Shown: positions 33,182 through 40,637 of the stretch, in pieces | Layout: each line of letters opens with the position of its first letter | How positions within the stretch are numbered: the stretch's first letter is position 1 | Assembly (NCBI GenBank): GCA_051866775.1 | Contig: JBJDXR010000003.1 | Span: forward strand, 1 to 64,000 | Direction: 5' to 3' | Length of the DNA: 64,000 nucleotides | Origin: RUG626 sp051866775 | GTDB lineage: Bacteria > Bacillota > Clostridia > Oscillospirales > Oscillospiraceae | Translations under genes and position numbers: made by a program | The notes under the pieces: model-generated | What the model was told of the DNA's origin: nothing | The model's database searches: none | Seen by the model: only the letters and a program-made list of their open reading frames with translations

Positions 33182-33955
33182 ATGAACAGAAAATACCGTA
33201 AAACAATAATTGCAGGCAACTGGAAAATGAACATGAAGCCCTCGGATGTCAAGCCATTTGCCGAGGAGCTGAAGAACATCGTTCCTAAGGCAAAGTGGTG
33301 CGAGACCGTAATCTGCGCGCCCTTTGTTGACCTGACCGCCGCGGTCAAGGCGTTTAAGGACTGCCGTATATCCGTAGGAGCGGAAAACCTCAATGAGAAC
33401 CCCAAGGGCGCCTACACCGGAGAGGTCGCCGCGGATATGCTTGCCGATATGGGGATAAAATATGTTATAATCGGCCACTCTGAGCGCAGGCAGTATTACG
33501 GAGAGACCGACATCTCTGTCAACAAGAAGGTCCACGCCGCGCTTGAGGCTGGCCTTCAGCCGATAGTCTGCGTGGGCGAGAGCCTTGAGCAGAGGGAGCT
33601 TGGCATAACCATAGAGCTTATTACTCTTCAGGTAAAGACGGCTCTTGCCAACGTCCCCGATGAAAAGGTCAGAAAGGTCGTCATAGCCTATGAGCCGATC
33701 TGGGCTATCGGCACAGGCAAGACCGCTACTGCGGAGCAGGCAAACGAAGTCTGCTGTGCCATCAGGGCAGTTATACGCAATCTTTACGGCGCAAGGGTCG
33801 CCAGGGCCGTAACGATCCAGTATGGCGGCTCCATGAACGAGAAAAACGCGGCTGAGCTGCTGGCGCAGCCGGACATCGACGGAGGCCTTATAGGCGGAGC
33901 CTCCCTTGTTCCGGAGAAGTTCGCGGCAATAATCAACGCCGCAAATCAGGAGTAA
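33182..33955 (+). CDS. tpiA: Triosephosphate isomerase
   Basis: Interconverts dihydroxyacetone phosphate and glyceraldehyde 3-phosphate. The 257-residue TIM barrel has the catalytic Lys in AGNWKMN (residue 14), catalytic His in IGHSERRQYYGE, catalytic Glu in AYEPIWAIGTGKTAT and the phosphate loop YGGSMNEKNA. It begins 11 nt after pgk with AAGGAG overlapping the pgk stop. Confidence 0.97.
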   Translation: MNRKYRKTIIAGNWKMNMKPSDVKPFAEELKNIVPKAKWCETVICAPFVDLTAAVKAFKDCRISVGAENLNENPKGAYTGEVAADMLADMGIKYVIIGHSERRQYYGETDISVNKKVHAALEAGLQPIVCVGESLEQRELGITIELITLQVKTALANVPDEKVRKVVIAYEPIWAIGTGKTATAEQANEVCCAIRAVIRNLYGARVARAVTIQYGGSMNEKNAAELLAQPDIDGGLIGGASLVPEKFAAIINAANQE

Positions 33956-33957
33956 AT

Positions 33958-35481
33958 ATGAAGAAACCAACGACTCTTATAATAATGGATGGCTTCGGAA
34001 TTGATACGCCGGATCCGTCCAAAAACGCTATAGCCGCGGCAAAGACCCCAGTGCTTGACAAGCTCTTTGCCTCGTGTCCTCACAGCCGCCTCGCCGCCTC
34101 CGGCGAGGATGTGGGACTTCCCGACGGCCAGATGGGCAACTCCGAGGTGGGCCACACCAACATTGGAGCGGGACGCGTGGTGTTTCAGGATCTGCCGCGT
34201 ATCACCCGTGCGGTGCGCGACGGCAGCTTCTTTGAAAATCCAGAGTATATTGCCGCTATGGATTCCGCAAAGATGAGCGGCGGCGCGCTCCACCTGATGG
34301 GCCTTATGTCCGACGGCGGTGTTCACAGCCACAACGCCCATACATGGGCATTTATTGAGATGGCAAAGCGCCGTGGACTCTCAAAGGTCTATATCCACTG
34401 CTTCATGGACGGACGCGACGTGCCGCCTTCCTCCGGAAAGGGATATATCGAGGAGTGCGTCAACAAGTGCAACCAGATCGGAGTAGGCAAGATCGCAACC
34501 ATTGCCGGGCGCTTTTACGCCATGGACCGGGACAACCGCTGGGACAGGGTCGAGAAGGCCTATAATGCCATAGTCTGCGGGGAGGGAAATTTTGATCCGG
34601 ATCCCGTGCATGTTATGCAGGCGTCGTATGACGAGGGCGTGACAGATGAGTTTGTCGTTCCCACGGTCTGCTGCAAGGACGGAATGGTAAAGCCGGGCGA
34701 CTCGGTCATCTTCACAAACTTCCGCCCTGACAGGGCCAGAGAGATCACCCGCACCTTTGTTGACCCGGATTTCTCCGGTTTTGAGCGCAAAAAGGGCTTC
34801 TTCCCGGTAAAATATGTCTGTACTACCCAGTATGACGCCACTATGCCCAACGTGACCGTTGCATTCCCTCCGGAGGAGCTTACCAATACATTTGGTGAGA
34901 TCCTAAGCTCCAAGGGTATGACACAGCTTCGTATTGCCGAGACGGAGAAGTATGCGCATGTTACCTTCTTCTTTAACGGCGGCACGGAGCAGGTGTATGA
35001 GGGGGAGGACAGGGCGCTTATCCCTTCACCCAAGGAGTTCCCCACCTACGATCTCATCCCTGAGATGAGCGCCAGGAAGGTCGCTGAGGAGTGCGTGAAA
35101 AGGATCGAAAGCGGAAAGTATGACGCGGTGATCCTTAATTTTGCCAACTGCGATATGGTTGGCCACACAGGCGTGTTCTCCGCGGCGGTCAAGGCTGTGG
35201 AGACCGTGGACGAGTGTGTCGGAAAGGTCGTGGATGCCGTCGATAAAATGGGCGGTATCTCCCTCATAACGGCCGACCACGGCAACGCCGACAAGATGAT
35301 AGATGAAGACGGCGAGCCGTTTACCGCTCACACAACAAATTTGGTCCCGTTTCTTATAAAGGGCGCGGGTGAGCTTAAGCTCAGAGACGGAAGGCTCGCG
35401 GATATCACCCCCACGATGCTCGACCTTATGGGGATTGAAAAGCCCGCAGAGATGAGCGGGGATTCGCTTATCGTAAAATAA
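33958..35481 (+). CDS. gpmI: 2,3-bisphosphoglycerate-independent phosphoglycerate mutase
   Basis: Converts 3-phosphoglycerate to 2-phosphoglycerate through a phosphoserine intermediate with two Mn ions. The 507-residue enzyme shows the alkaline-phosphatase-like MDGFGI metal site at the start, the active Ser in GQMGNSEVGHTNIGAGR (about residue 62), FMDGRDVPP, and the C-terminal metal sites NCDMVGHTG and TADHGNADKM. It starts 2 nt after tpiA. Confidence 0.97.
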   Translation: MKKPTTLIIMDGFGIDTPDPSKNAIAAAKTPVLDKLFASCPHSRLAASGEDVGLPDGQMGNSEVGHTNIGAGRVVFQDLPRITRAVRDGSFFENPEYIAAMDSAKMSGGALHLMGLMSDGGVHSHNAHTWAFIEMAKRRGLSKVYIHCFMDGRDVPPSSGKGYIEECVNKCNQIGVGKIATIAGRFYAMDRDNRWDRVEKAYNAIVCGEGNFDPDPVHVMQASYDEGVTDEFVVPTVCCKDGMVKPGDSVIFTNFRPDRAREITRTFVDPDFSGFERKKGFFPVKYVCTTQYDATMPNVTVAFPPEELTNTFGEILSSKGMTQLRIAETEKYAHVTFFFNGGTEQVYEGEDRALIPSPKEFPTYDLIPEMSARKVAEECVKRIESGKYDAVILNFANCDMVGHTGVFSAAVKAVETVDECVGKVVDAVDKMGGISLITADHGNADKMIDEDGEPFTAHTTNLVPFLIKGAGELKLRDGRLADITPTMLDLMGIEKPAEMSGDSLIVK

Positions 35482-35507
35482 CTCGCATATGATCTCATAA
35501 CTTCCAA

Positions 35508-35544
35508 AAATTTCGGGATAATACTATTATCCCGAAATTTTTTT
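35508..35544 (+). terminator. Strong terminator between gpmI and eno
   Basis: AAATTTCGGGATAA pairs perfectly with TTATCCCGAAATTT around a 5-nt loop and runs into seven T's. It lies inside what would otherwise be one glycolytic operon. Confidence 0.85.
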
Positions 35545-35575
35545 GCCCGAAAAGGCGGGCAGTCAGGAGGAGCTT

Positions 35576-36844
35576 ATGAGAGAGCACGTTGGAATATGTG
35601 CGGTAAATGGACGGGAGATCCTGGATTCCCGGGGAAACCCGACGGTCGAGGCGGAGGTGTATCTTGAGGACGGGACCTATGCCCGGGCCTCAGTCCCTTC
35701 CGGCGCATCGACCGGAATTTTTGAGGCCCACGAAATGCGTGACGGCAGTGAGCGTTACGGAGGTAAGGGAACAAGACAGGCGGCGCAGAATATAAAGGGT
35801 GAGATAAACCGCAGGCTCTGCGGGGAAAACGCCCTTGACCAGCCTGGTATAGACGGGATACTCTTATCCTTGGATGGCACGGAGAACAAGTCACGTCTGG
35901 GAGCTAACGCCGTACTTGCCGTGTCCGTGGCCTGCGCAAAGGCAGCTGCAAAAAGCCGGGGGCTTCCGCTGTATAATTATCTTGGCGGCGCGAATGCCAA
36001 GACGCTGCCGATGCCCATGATGAACGTAATAAACGGCGGAGCACACGCCGGAAACAGTATTGATATTCAGGAATTCATGCTGGTACCCGTCGGCGCCGAG
36101 ACCTTTTCGAACGCTGTTCGCTGGTGCGCGGAGGTTTTCCATACGCTCCGCAGGGTTGTGCCTGCCTCCGGCGTAGGTGATGAGGGTGGTTATGCACCGG
36201 AGCTTTCCTCGGATGAGGAGGCTCTCAAGGCCCTCGTCTCGGCGGTTAAGATGGCGGGCTTTGAGCCCGGCAGGGACTTTATGTTCTCAATAGACGCCGC
36301 CACCTCAGAGTGGTACAGTGCCGAGGATGGACGTTACTACTTGCCAAAGCGCAAAAAGACCCTGACGCGTTCGGAGCTTATTGAAATGTGGCGCGGGTAC
36401 TCTGGCAGCTACCCGATATTCTCGATAGAAGACGGCTGCGGCGAGGAGGACTGGGAAGGATGGGAGCTTATGACCCGGGAGCTTGGAAAGAGCACTGTCC
36501 TCGTTGGGGATGACCTGTTTGTTACGAATGTGGAGCGCATCAAAAAGGGGATAGCTGTCGGCGCTGGCAACGCGGTGCTTGTGAAGATGAACCAGATAGG
36601 CACCTTGACGGAGACCATGGACGCTGTGGAGACGGCGAAAAAGGCGGGATTCTTATCTATAATTTCGCACCGCTCCGGAGAGACCGAGGACACAACTATC
36701 GCCGATCTTGCCGTGGCTATGAACGCAGGATTTATAAAGACCGGCGCACCCTCGAGAACCGACAGAACGGCAAAGTATAACCGCCTCCTCAGAATAGAGG
36801 AGGAGCTTGACGGTTCCGCCGCGTTTCCCCATATATTGAAATAA
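35576..36844 (+). CDS. eno: Enolase
   Basis: Dehydrates 2-phosphoglycerate to phosphoenolpyruvate. The 422-residue protein has the N-terminal ILDSRGNPTVE segment, the loop PSGASTG, and the metal-binding Asp and Glu residues in SIDAA, SIEDGCGEEDW and VGDDLFVTN. The catalytic Lys lies in VLVKMNQIGTLTET and SHRSGETEDT closes the site. ATG 35576 follows AGGAGG; a TTG at 35543 lies in the terminator T-run and is rejected. A terminator separates it from gpmI. Confidence 0.96.
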   Translation: MREHVGICAVNGREILDSRGNPTVEAEVYLEDGTYARASVPSGASTGIFEAHEMRDGSERYGGKGTRQAAQNIKGEINRRLCGENALDQPGIDGILLSLDGTENKSRLGANAVLAVSVACAKAAAKSRGLPLYNYLGGANAKTLPMPMMNVINGGAHAGNSIDIQEFMLVPVGAETFSNAVRWCAEVFHTLRRVVPASGVGDEGGYAPELSSDEEALKALVSAVKMAGFEPGRDFMFSIDAATSEWYSAEDGRYYLPKRKKTLTRSELIEMWRGYSGSYPIFSIEDGCGEEDWEGWELMTRELGKSTVLVGDDLFVTNVERIKKGIAVGAGNAVLVKMNQIGTLTETMDAVETAKKAGFLSIISHRSGETEDTTIADLAVAMNAGFIKTGAPSRTDRTAKYNRLLRIEEELDGSAAFPHILK

Positions 36845-36857
36845 GACTTAAGCTTGT

Positions 36858-36892
36858 AAAATTGCCCGTTTATGAAAAAACGGGCAATTTTT
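36858..36892 (+). terminator. Rho-independent terminator of eno
   Basis: AAATTGCCCGTTT pairs with ACGGGCAATTT and is followed by TTTA. It ends the eno transcript. Confidence 0.8.
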
Positions 36893-36915
36893 ATTCAATA
36901 AATTCTGTATTCTTA

Positions 36916-36956
36916 TACAATTTGCTGTTGAAATTGTACATTTTATGATATATAAT
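36916..36956 (+). promoter_or_regulatory. Promoter and putative operator of the amino-acid transporter operon
   Basis: TTGAAA (36928-36933), 17 bp, TATAAT (36951-36956). The perfect inverted repeat TACAATTT / AAATTGTA (36916-36923 and 36931-36938, 7-nt gap) covers the -35 box and looks like a repressor site. Confidence 0.65.
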
Positions 36957-36993
36957 CATGCACATATGAAAAAAGCAAAAGAAGGGAATACAT

Positions 36994-37857
36994 ATGAAAA
37001 AGTTTACAAAGCTCTTGGCGCTTTCACTGGCACTGGCTGCGGTGCTGGCGCTTTCTGCCTGCGGCGGATCCAAAAGCGGCTCTGATGATCCTATTGTGGT
37101 GTATACAAATGCGTATTTTGCACCGTTTGAGTATTATGAGGGTACCGACATCGTGGGTGTGGATATCGACATAATGAACAAAGTGGGTGAGAATCTCGGC
37201 AGAGATGTGGAGTTCACAAATGTTGAATTCTCCGCTATCATCGACAACGTGTCATCCGGCAAGCTCTGTGATGTGGGCGCCGCCGGTATAACCATTACCG
37301 AGTCAAGGCAGGAGCAGGTGGATTTCTCCACCCCGTACTTTACCTCAGTTCAGTATGTCATTTACGCCGCCGGCGCTATGGAGCCGGACGGAACTGACGG
37401 CGATGTAAATTATATCCTCTGGGACTCACTTGCCGGCAAGAAGATCGGGGTCCAGATGGACACCACCGGTGATATCTATGTTGACGGAGAGATCAACGCC
37501 ACTGAGGATAACGAGGATTACGGATATGACGGAGTTCTCTACGGCACAGGGGCTGAGGAGGCCAGATACGAGAGCGCCCAGCTGGCTGTCGACGCCATAG
37601 GCGCGGGACAGGTTGACGTGGTCGTTGTTGACTATCTGCCCGCATCCTATATAGTTGACAAGAATGACGGCTATGAGTGCGCGGCTCTCTATTATGACGG
37701 CGGCGACGAGGCCGATTATCCTACTGAGGAGCAGTACGCGATATGCGTGACCAAGGGTGAGGATGAGCTGCTTGAGGCCATTAACTCCGTGCTCTCCGAG
37801 CTTGGCGAGGACGGCATCAACGACCTCGTTATGAAGCACATGGGTCTTACTGACTGA
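36994..37857 (+). CDS. Amino-acid ABC transporter substrate-binding lipoprotein
   Basis: A 287-residue lipoprotein that would capture an amino acid outside the membrane. The signal peptide ends in the lipobox LSAC (Cys 23). The family 3 binding fold is clear: VYTNAYFAPFEYYEG near the start, GVDIDIMNKVGENLGRDVEF, and GAAGITITESRQEQVDFSTPY where the Arg contacts the ligand carboxylate. The ligand cannot be named. The permease and ATPase genes follow on the same strand. Confidence 0.92.
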   Translation: MKKFTKLLALSLALAAVLALSACGGSKSGSDDPIVVYTNAYFAPFEYYEGTDIVGVDIDIMNKVGENLGRDVEFTNVEFSAIIDNVSSGKLCDVGAAGITITESRQEQVDFSTPYFTSVQYVIYAAGAMEPDGTDGDVNYILWDSLAGKKIGVQMDTTGDIYVDGEINATEDNEDYGYDGVLYGTGAEEARYESAQLAVDAIGAGQVDVVVVDYLPASYIVDKNDGYECAALYYDGGDEADYPTEEQYAICVTKGEDELLEAINSVLSELGEDGINDLVMKHMGLTD

Positions 37858-37938
37858 GCTTGTAAGAATAATCTATCGGCGGCGGAACAGTACCATCGGC
37901 ACTGTTCCGTTCCGTTTAATATCGGGGGGGATGTCGGC

Positions 37939-38637
37939 TTGAGTAAATTTTTGAAGAACATATGGCTCATTTTTACTACGAAAACATACCTTGAGAGTAT
38001 GCTGACCGGACTTAAGATAACCGTACTGGTGTCTCTGGGTGCGGCAGCTCTGGGGCTTATTTTGGGGACGCTGGTGGCGCTTGTCGGCCTTTCCGGCTCC
38101 AAAAATCCTTTTATGAAAATACTGAAGCTTCTGTGCAAGGTATACGTAACTATAATCCGCGGTACGCCGATGGCGCTTCAGCTTTTTATAATGGCGTTTG
38201 TGGTCTTTGCTATCCGGGGCTTCCCGCTGACAGTCACGGCGATAATTGCATTCGGCATAAACTCCGGCGCGTACGTCTCGGAGAATATCCGTGGGGGAAT
38301 ACTGTCTGTGGATGCGGGGCAGACGGAGGCCGGGCGCTCCTTGGGAATGACAGCCTCGGCAACTATGCGGAAGATCGTGATCCCCCAGGCAATAAAGAAC
38401 GTGATACCCTCGATCGGCAACGAGCTTATCGCCCTTATTAAGGAGACGTCCATCGTCAGCATGATTGGCATGTATGATCTGACATGCGCGGCAAAGAATG
38501 TGGGCAGCGGACAGAATCTTGCAAACTACGTGGCGCCGATGACCGTTGCGGCGCTATTCTATCTGGCGATAGTATATCTTTTGACGTTCATAATAAAAAG
38601 GATTGAGAGGAGGCTGCGGGAAAGTGATAAGCGTTAG
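37939..38637 (+). CDS. Amino-acid ABC transporter permease
   Basis: A 232-residue HisM/GlnP-type permease with about five membrane helices. The conserved RGTPMALQLF segment (about residues 74-83) and the EAA loop (QTEAGRSLGMTASATMRKIVIPQAIKN, roughly residues 131-156) contact the ATPase. The start is TTG 37939 with a GGGGGGG run upstream; the nearby ATG at 37931 is out of frame and stops after three codons. It overlaps the ATPase gene by 14 nt. Confidence 0.92.
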   Translation: MSKFLKNIWLIFTTKTYLESMLTGLKITVLVSLGAAALGLILGTLVALVGLSGSKNPFMKILKLLCKVYVTIIRGTPMALQLFIMAFVVFAIRGFPLTVTAIIAFGINSGAYVSENIRGGILSVDAGQTEAGRSLGMTASATMRKIVIPQAIKNVIPSIGNELIALIKETSIVSMIGMYDLTCAAKNVGSGQNLANYVAPMTVAALFYLAIVYLLTFIIKRIERRLRESDKR

Positions 38638-39517
38638 AAATATCTACAAGGATTTTGGCAGCCTTCACGTACTGAAGGCCGTGTCCTGTGAGGTGGAGAA
38701 GGGCGGAAAGTACGTCATAATCGGCCCATCGGGCGGCGGAAAGTCAACGCTCCTGCGGTGCATGAACCTGCTGGAGGAACCCACATACGGAGAGGTATGG
38801 CTTGACGATAAGCTCATAACCCCTCCTGACCCGTACCTCCACCCGGAGGTTATAACGGCTTCCAACACCTTCAGGGAACTTAAACTTAAGGGAGGCTCCG
38901 ATGAGGAGCTTATTGCGAAGATAAAAAAAGAGGATCTTCTAAAAAAGCACGAGGGCGGGGCATACAGATCGGCTCTTAAAAGAATTGAGCTTGAAAACCG
39001 CGTTGAGATAAACGAGGCCCGTCAAAAGATGGGCATGGTGTTTCAGCAGTTCAACCTGTTTCCGCACCTGACTGTTATGCAGAACCTGACGCTTGCGCCG
39101 GTGCAGAACGGCTTAAAGACGAAGGAGCAGGCCTCCGAAAACGCACTGAAGCTTCTCTCACGCGTGGGGCTTTCCGACAAGGCCGATGTCTACCCCAATA
39201 AGCTCTCCGGCGGACAGAAGCAGCGCATTGCGATTGTCAGGGCCTTGAATATGGATCCGGAGGTAATGCTCTTTGACGAGCCGACCAGCGCACTGGATCC
39301 GGAGATGATAGGCGAGGTCCTTGATGTAATGAAGGGGCTTGCCGAGGAGGGGATGACCATGGTCGTCGTCACCCATGAGATGAGGTTTGCCCGGGAGGTG
39401 GGCGACACCGTAATCTTTATGGCGGACGGGCACATAACGGAGCAGGGTACGCCTGATCAGATATTCGACCACCCCAAAACGGAGCGTCTCAAGTCTTTTC
39501 TGGATAAAATATTGTAA
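38624..39517 (+). CDS. Amino-acid ABC transporter ATP-binding protein with an insertion
   Basis: A 297-residue polar amino-acid transporter ATPase. Walker A is GPSGGGKST (residues 34-42), the Q-loop MVFQQFNLFPHLTVM, the signature LSGGQKQR and Walker B MLFDEPTSALDP. Family members are usually 240-255 residues. The excess is a block of about 50 charged residues (roughly 66-120) between Walker A and the Q-loop. GTG 38624 is chosen because GAGAGGAGG lies upstream; a TTG at 38603 would include that site. It is the last gene of the operon. Confidence 0.9.
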   Translation: MISVRNIYKDFGSLHVLKAVSCEVEKGGKYVIIGPSGGGKSTLLRCMNLLEEPTYGEVWLDDKLITPPDPYLHPEVITASNTFRELKLKGGSDEELIAKIKKEDLLKKHEGGAYRSALKRIELENRVEINEARQKMGMVFQQFNLFPHLTVMQNLTLAPVQNGLKTKEQASENALKLLSRVGLSDKADVYPNKLSGGQKQRIAIVRALNMDPEVMLFDEPTSALDPEMIGEVLDVMKGLAEEGMTMVVVTHEMRFAREVGDTVIFMADGHITEQGTPDQIFDHPKTERLKSFLDKIL

Positions 39518-39529
39518 ACTGTGCAAAAA

Positions 39530-39555
39530 AGCAGGCCTTAGGGCCTGCTTTTTTT
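39530..39555 (+). terminator. Rho-independent terminator
   Basis: AGCAGGCC pairs with GGCCTGCT around TTAG, flanked by A- and T-runs. It ends the amino-acid transporter operon. Confidence 0.85.
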
Positions 39556-39621
39556 GGAACTTTTGGAGAGTTTTGTGAGTCAAATCATCATAGACTCAAA
39601 AATGAAAACGGAGGGATAAAA

Positions 39622-40590
39622 ATGAAAAAGAGGATAACACTTTTACTGATGGTCCTGATGCTTTTGCTCTCGGTCCTTGCTGCCTGCTCTTCTGGTAACA
39701 AGTCGGAGGCGTCAGAGAGCTGGTTCAGCAACAGCAATACGGCGTTGGACAACAGTGCGGCGGACTATTACATGGAACCGGAGGCCCCCATGGACGGCGT
39801 GCTGGAAGCTGCAGGCACTGCCGTAAAGAGCACATCCCTGGCGGAGAAGATCATCTACACAGCCTCTGCCGACATTGAGACGGTGGACTTTGAGGCCTCC
39901 GTACAGTCGGTGTACGATATGCTGGATAAATACGGGGCATTTCTGGAGTCGTCAAATATCTCCGGAAAGAGCTATCGCTCACAGGTGTACAATTATCAAA
40001 CTTATCGCTATGCCTCCTTTACCATACGGGTGCCGGTGGAGGCATACAAGTCCATGACCTCGGAGCTTGACGCCGTAGGCAATGTGCTGAACATCTCCAC
40101 GGGCATACAGAATATCACCGAGCAGTATTATGATTCCCAGTCCCGGCTGGAGGCGTATGAGATCGAGCAGGAGCGGCTCCTGGCCATGCTGGAGAAGGCC
40201 GAGAATGTGACGGATATGCTGGATATAGAGTCTCGCCTTTCGCAAGTCAGATATGAGATAGAGTCACTGGAGTCCACCCTGCGCAACTGGCAGAATCAGG
40301 TGGATTACAGCACCGTAAACATCTACCTGAGCGAGGTGGAGGAGCTTACCGAGACCGTGGAGACCCACCGCACCTATTGGCAGGAGATAGGCGACGGATT
40401 TAAATCCACGCTCAAATCCATAGGCAGCTTCTTTAAGGGGCTTTTTAAGTGGTTTGTAGTCGCCCTGCCGGTCCTCCTGATAATCGCGGTGATCATTGCG
40501 GCTGTGGTACTTATAATACGCGTGGCTGTGCGCAGACACAGAAGAAAAAATAACGGTGACACAGAGGATCAAAATGAAATAATTAAATAA
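39622..40590 (+). CDS. DUF4349 lipoprotein
   Basis: A 322-residue lipoprotein. Residues 1-21 form a signal peptide with lipobox LAAC. The DUF4349 domain (about residues 65-290) starts with KIIYTASADIETVDFE, contains RIPVEAYKSMTSELDAVG, and ends in a long coiled coil (SQSRLEAYEIEQERLLAMLEKAE). A C-terminal membrane helix (about 285-308) and a basic tail follow, so both ends are tethered. The function is unknown. It appears monocistronic with a GGAGG ribosome binding site. Confidence 0.82.
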   Translation: MKKRITLLLMVLMLLLSVLAACSSGNKSEASESWFSNSNTALDNSAADYYMEPEAPMDGVLEAAGTAVKSTSLAEKIIYTASADIETVDFEASVQSVYDMLDKYGAFLESSNISGKSYRSQVYNYQTYRYASFTIRVPVEAYKSMTSELDAVGNVLNISTGIQNITEQYYDSQSRLEAYEIEQERLLAMLEKAENVTDMLDIESRLSQVRYEIESLESTLRNWQNQVDYSTVNIYLSEVEELTETVETHRTYWQEIGDGFKSTLKSIGSFFKGLFKWFVVALPVLLIIAVIIAAVVLIIRVAVRRHRRKNNGDTEDQNEIIK

Positions 40591-40591
40591 T

Positions 40592-40630
40592 AAAAACAAG
40601 GCAGCGCCGCCCGCGCTGCCTTGTTTTTAT
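40592..40630. terminator. Bidirectional Rho-independent terminator
   Basis: AAAAACAAGGCAGCGC pairs with GCGCTGCCTTGTTTTT. It separates the convergent DUF4349 gene and ABC permease gene. Confidence 0.88.
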
Positions 40631-40637
40631 ATATAGG

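Noticed and set aside
32708..33970. 420-codon minus-strand frame opposite pgk and tpiA
   Set aside because: Both plus-strand genes have every catalytic motif. The antisense product has no recognisable feature.
35543..35575. Upstream TTG start for enolase
   Set aside because: It falls in the T-run of a terminator and has no ribosome binding site, while ATG 35576 follows AGGAGG.
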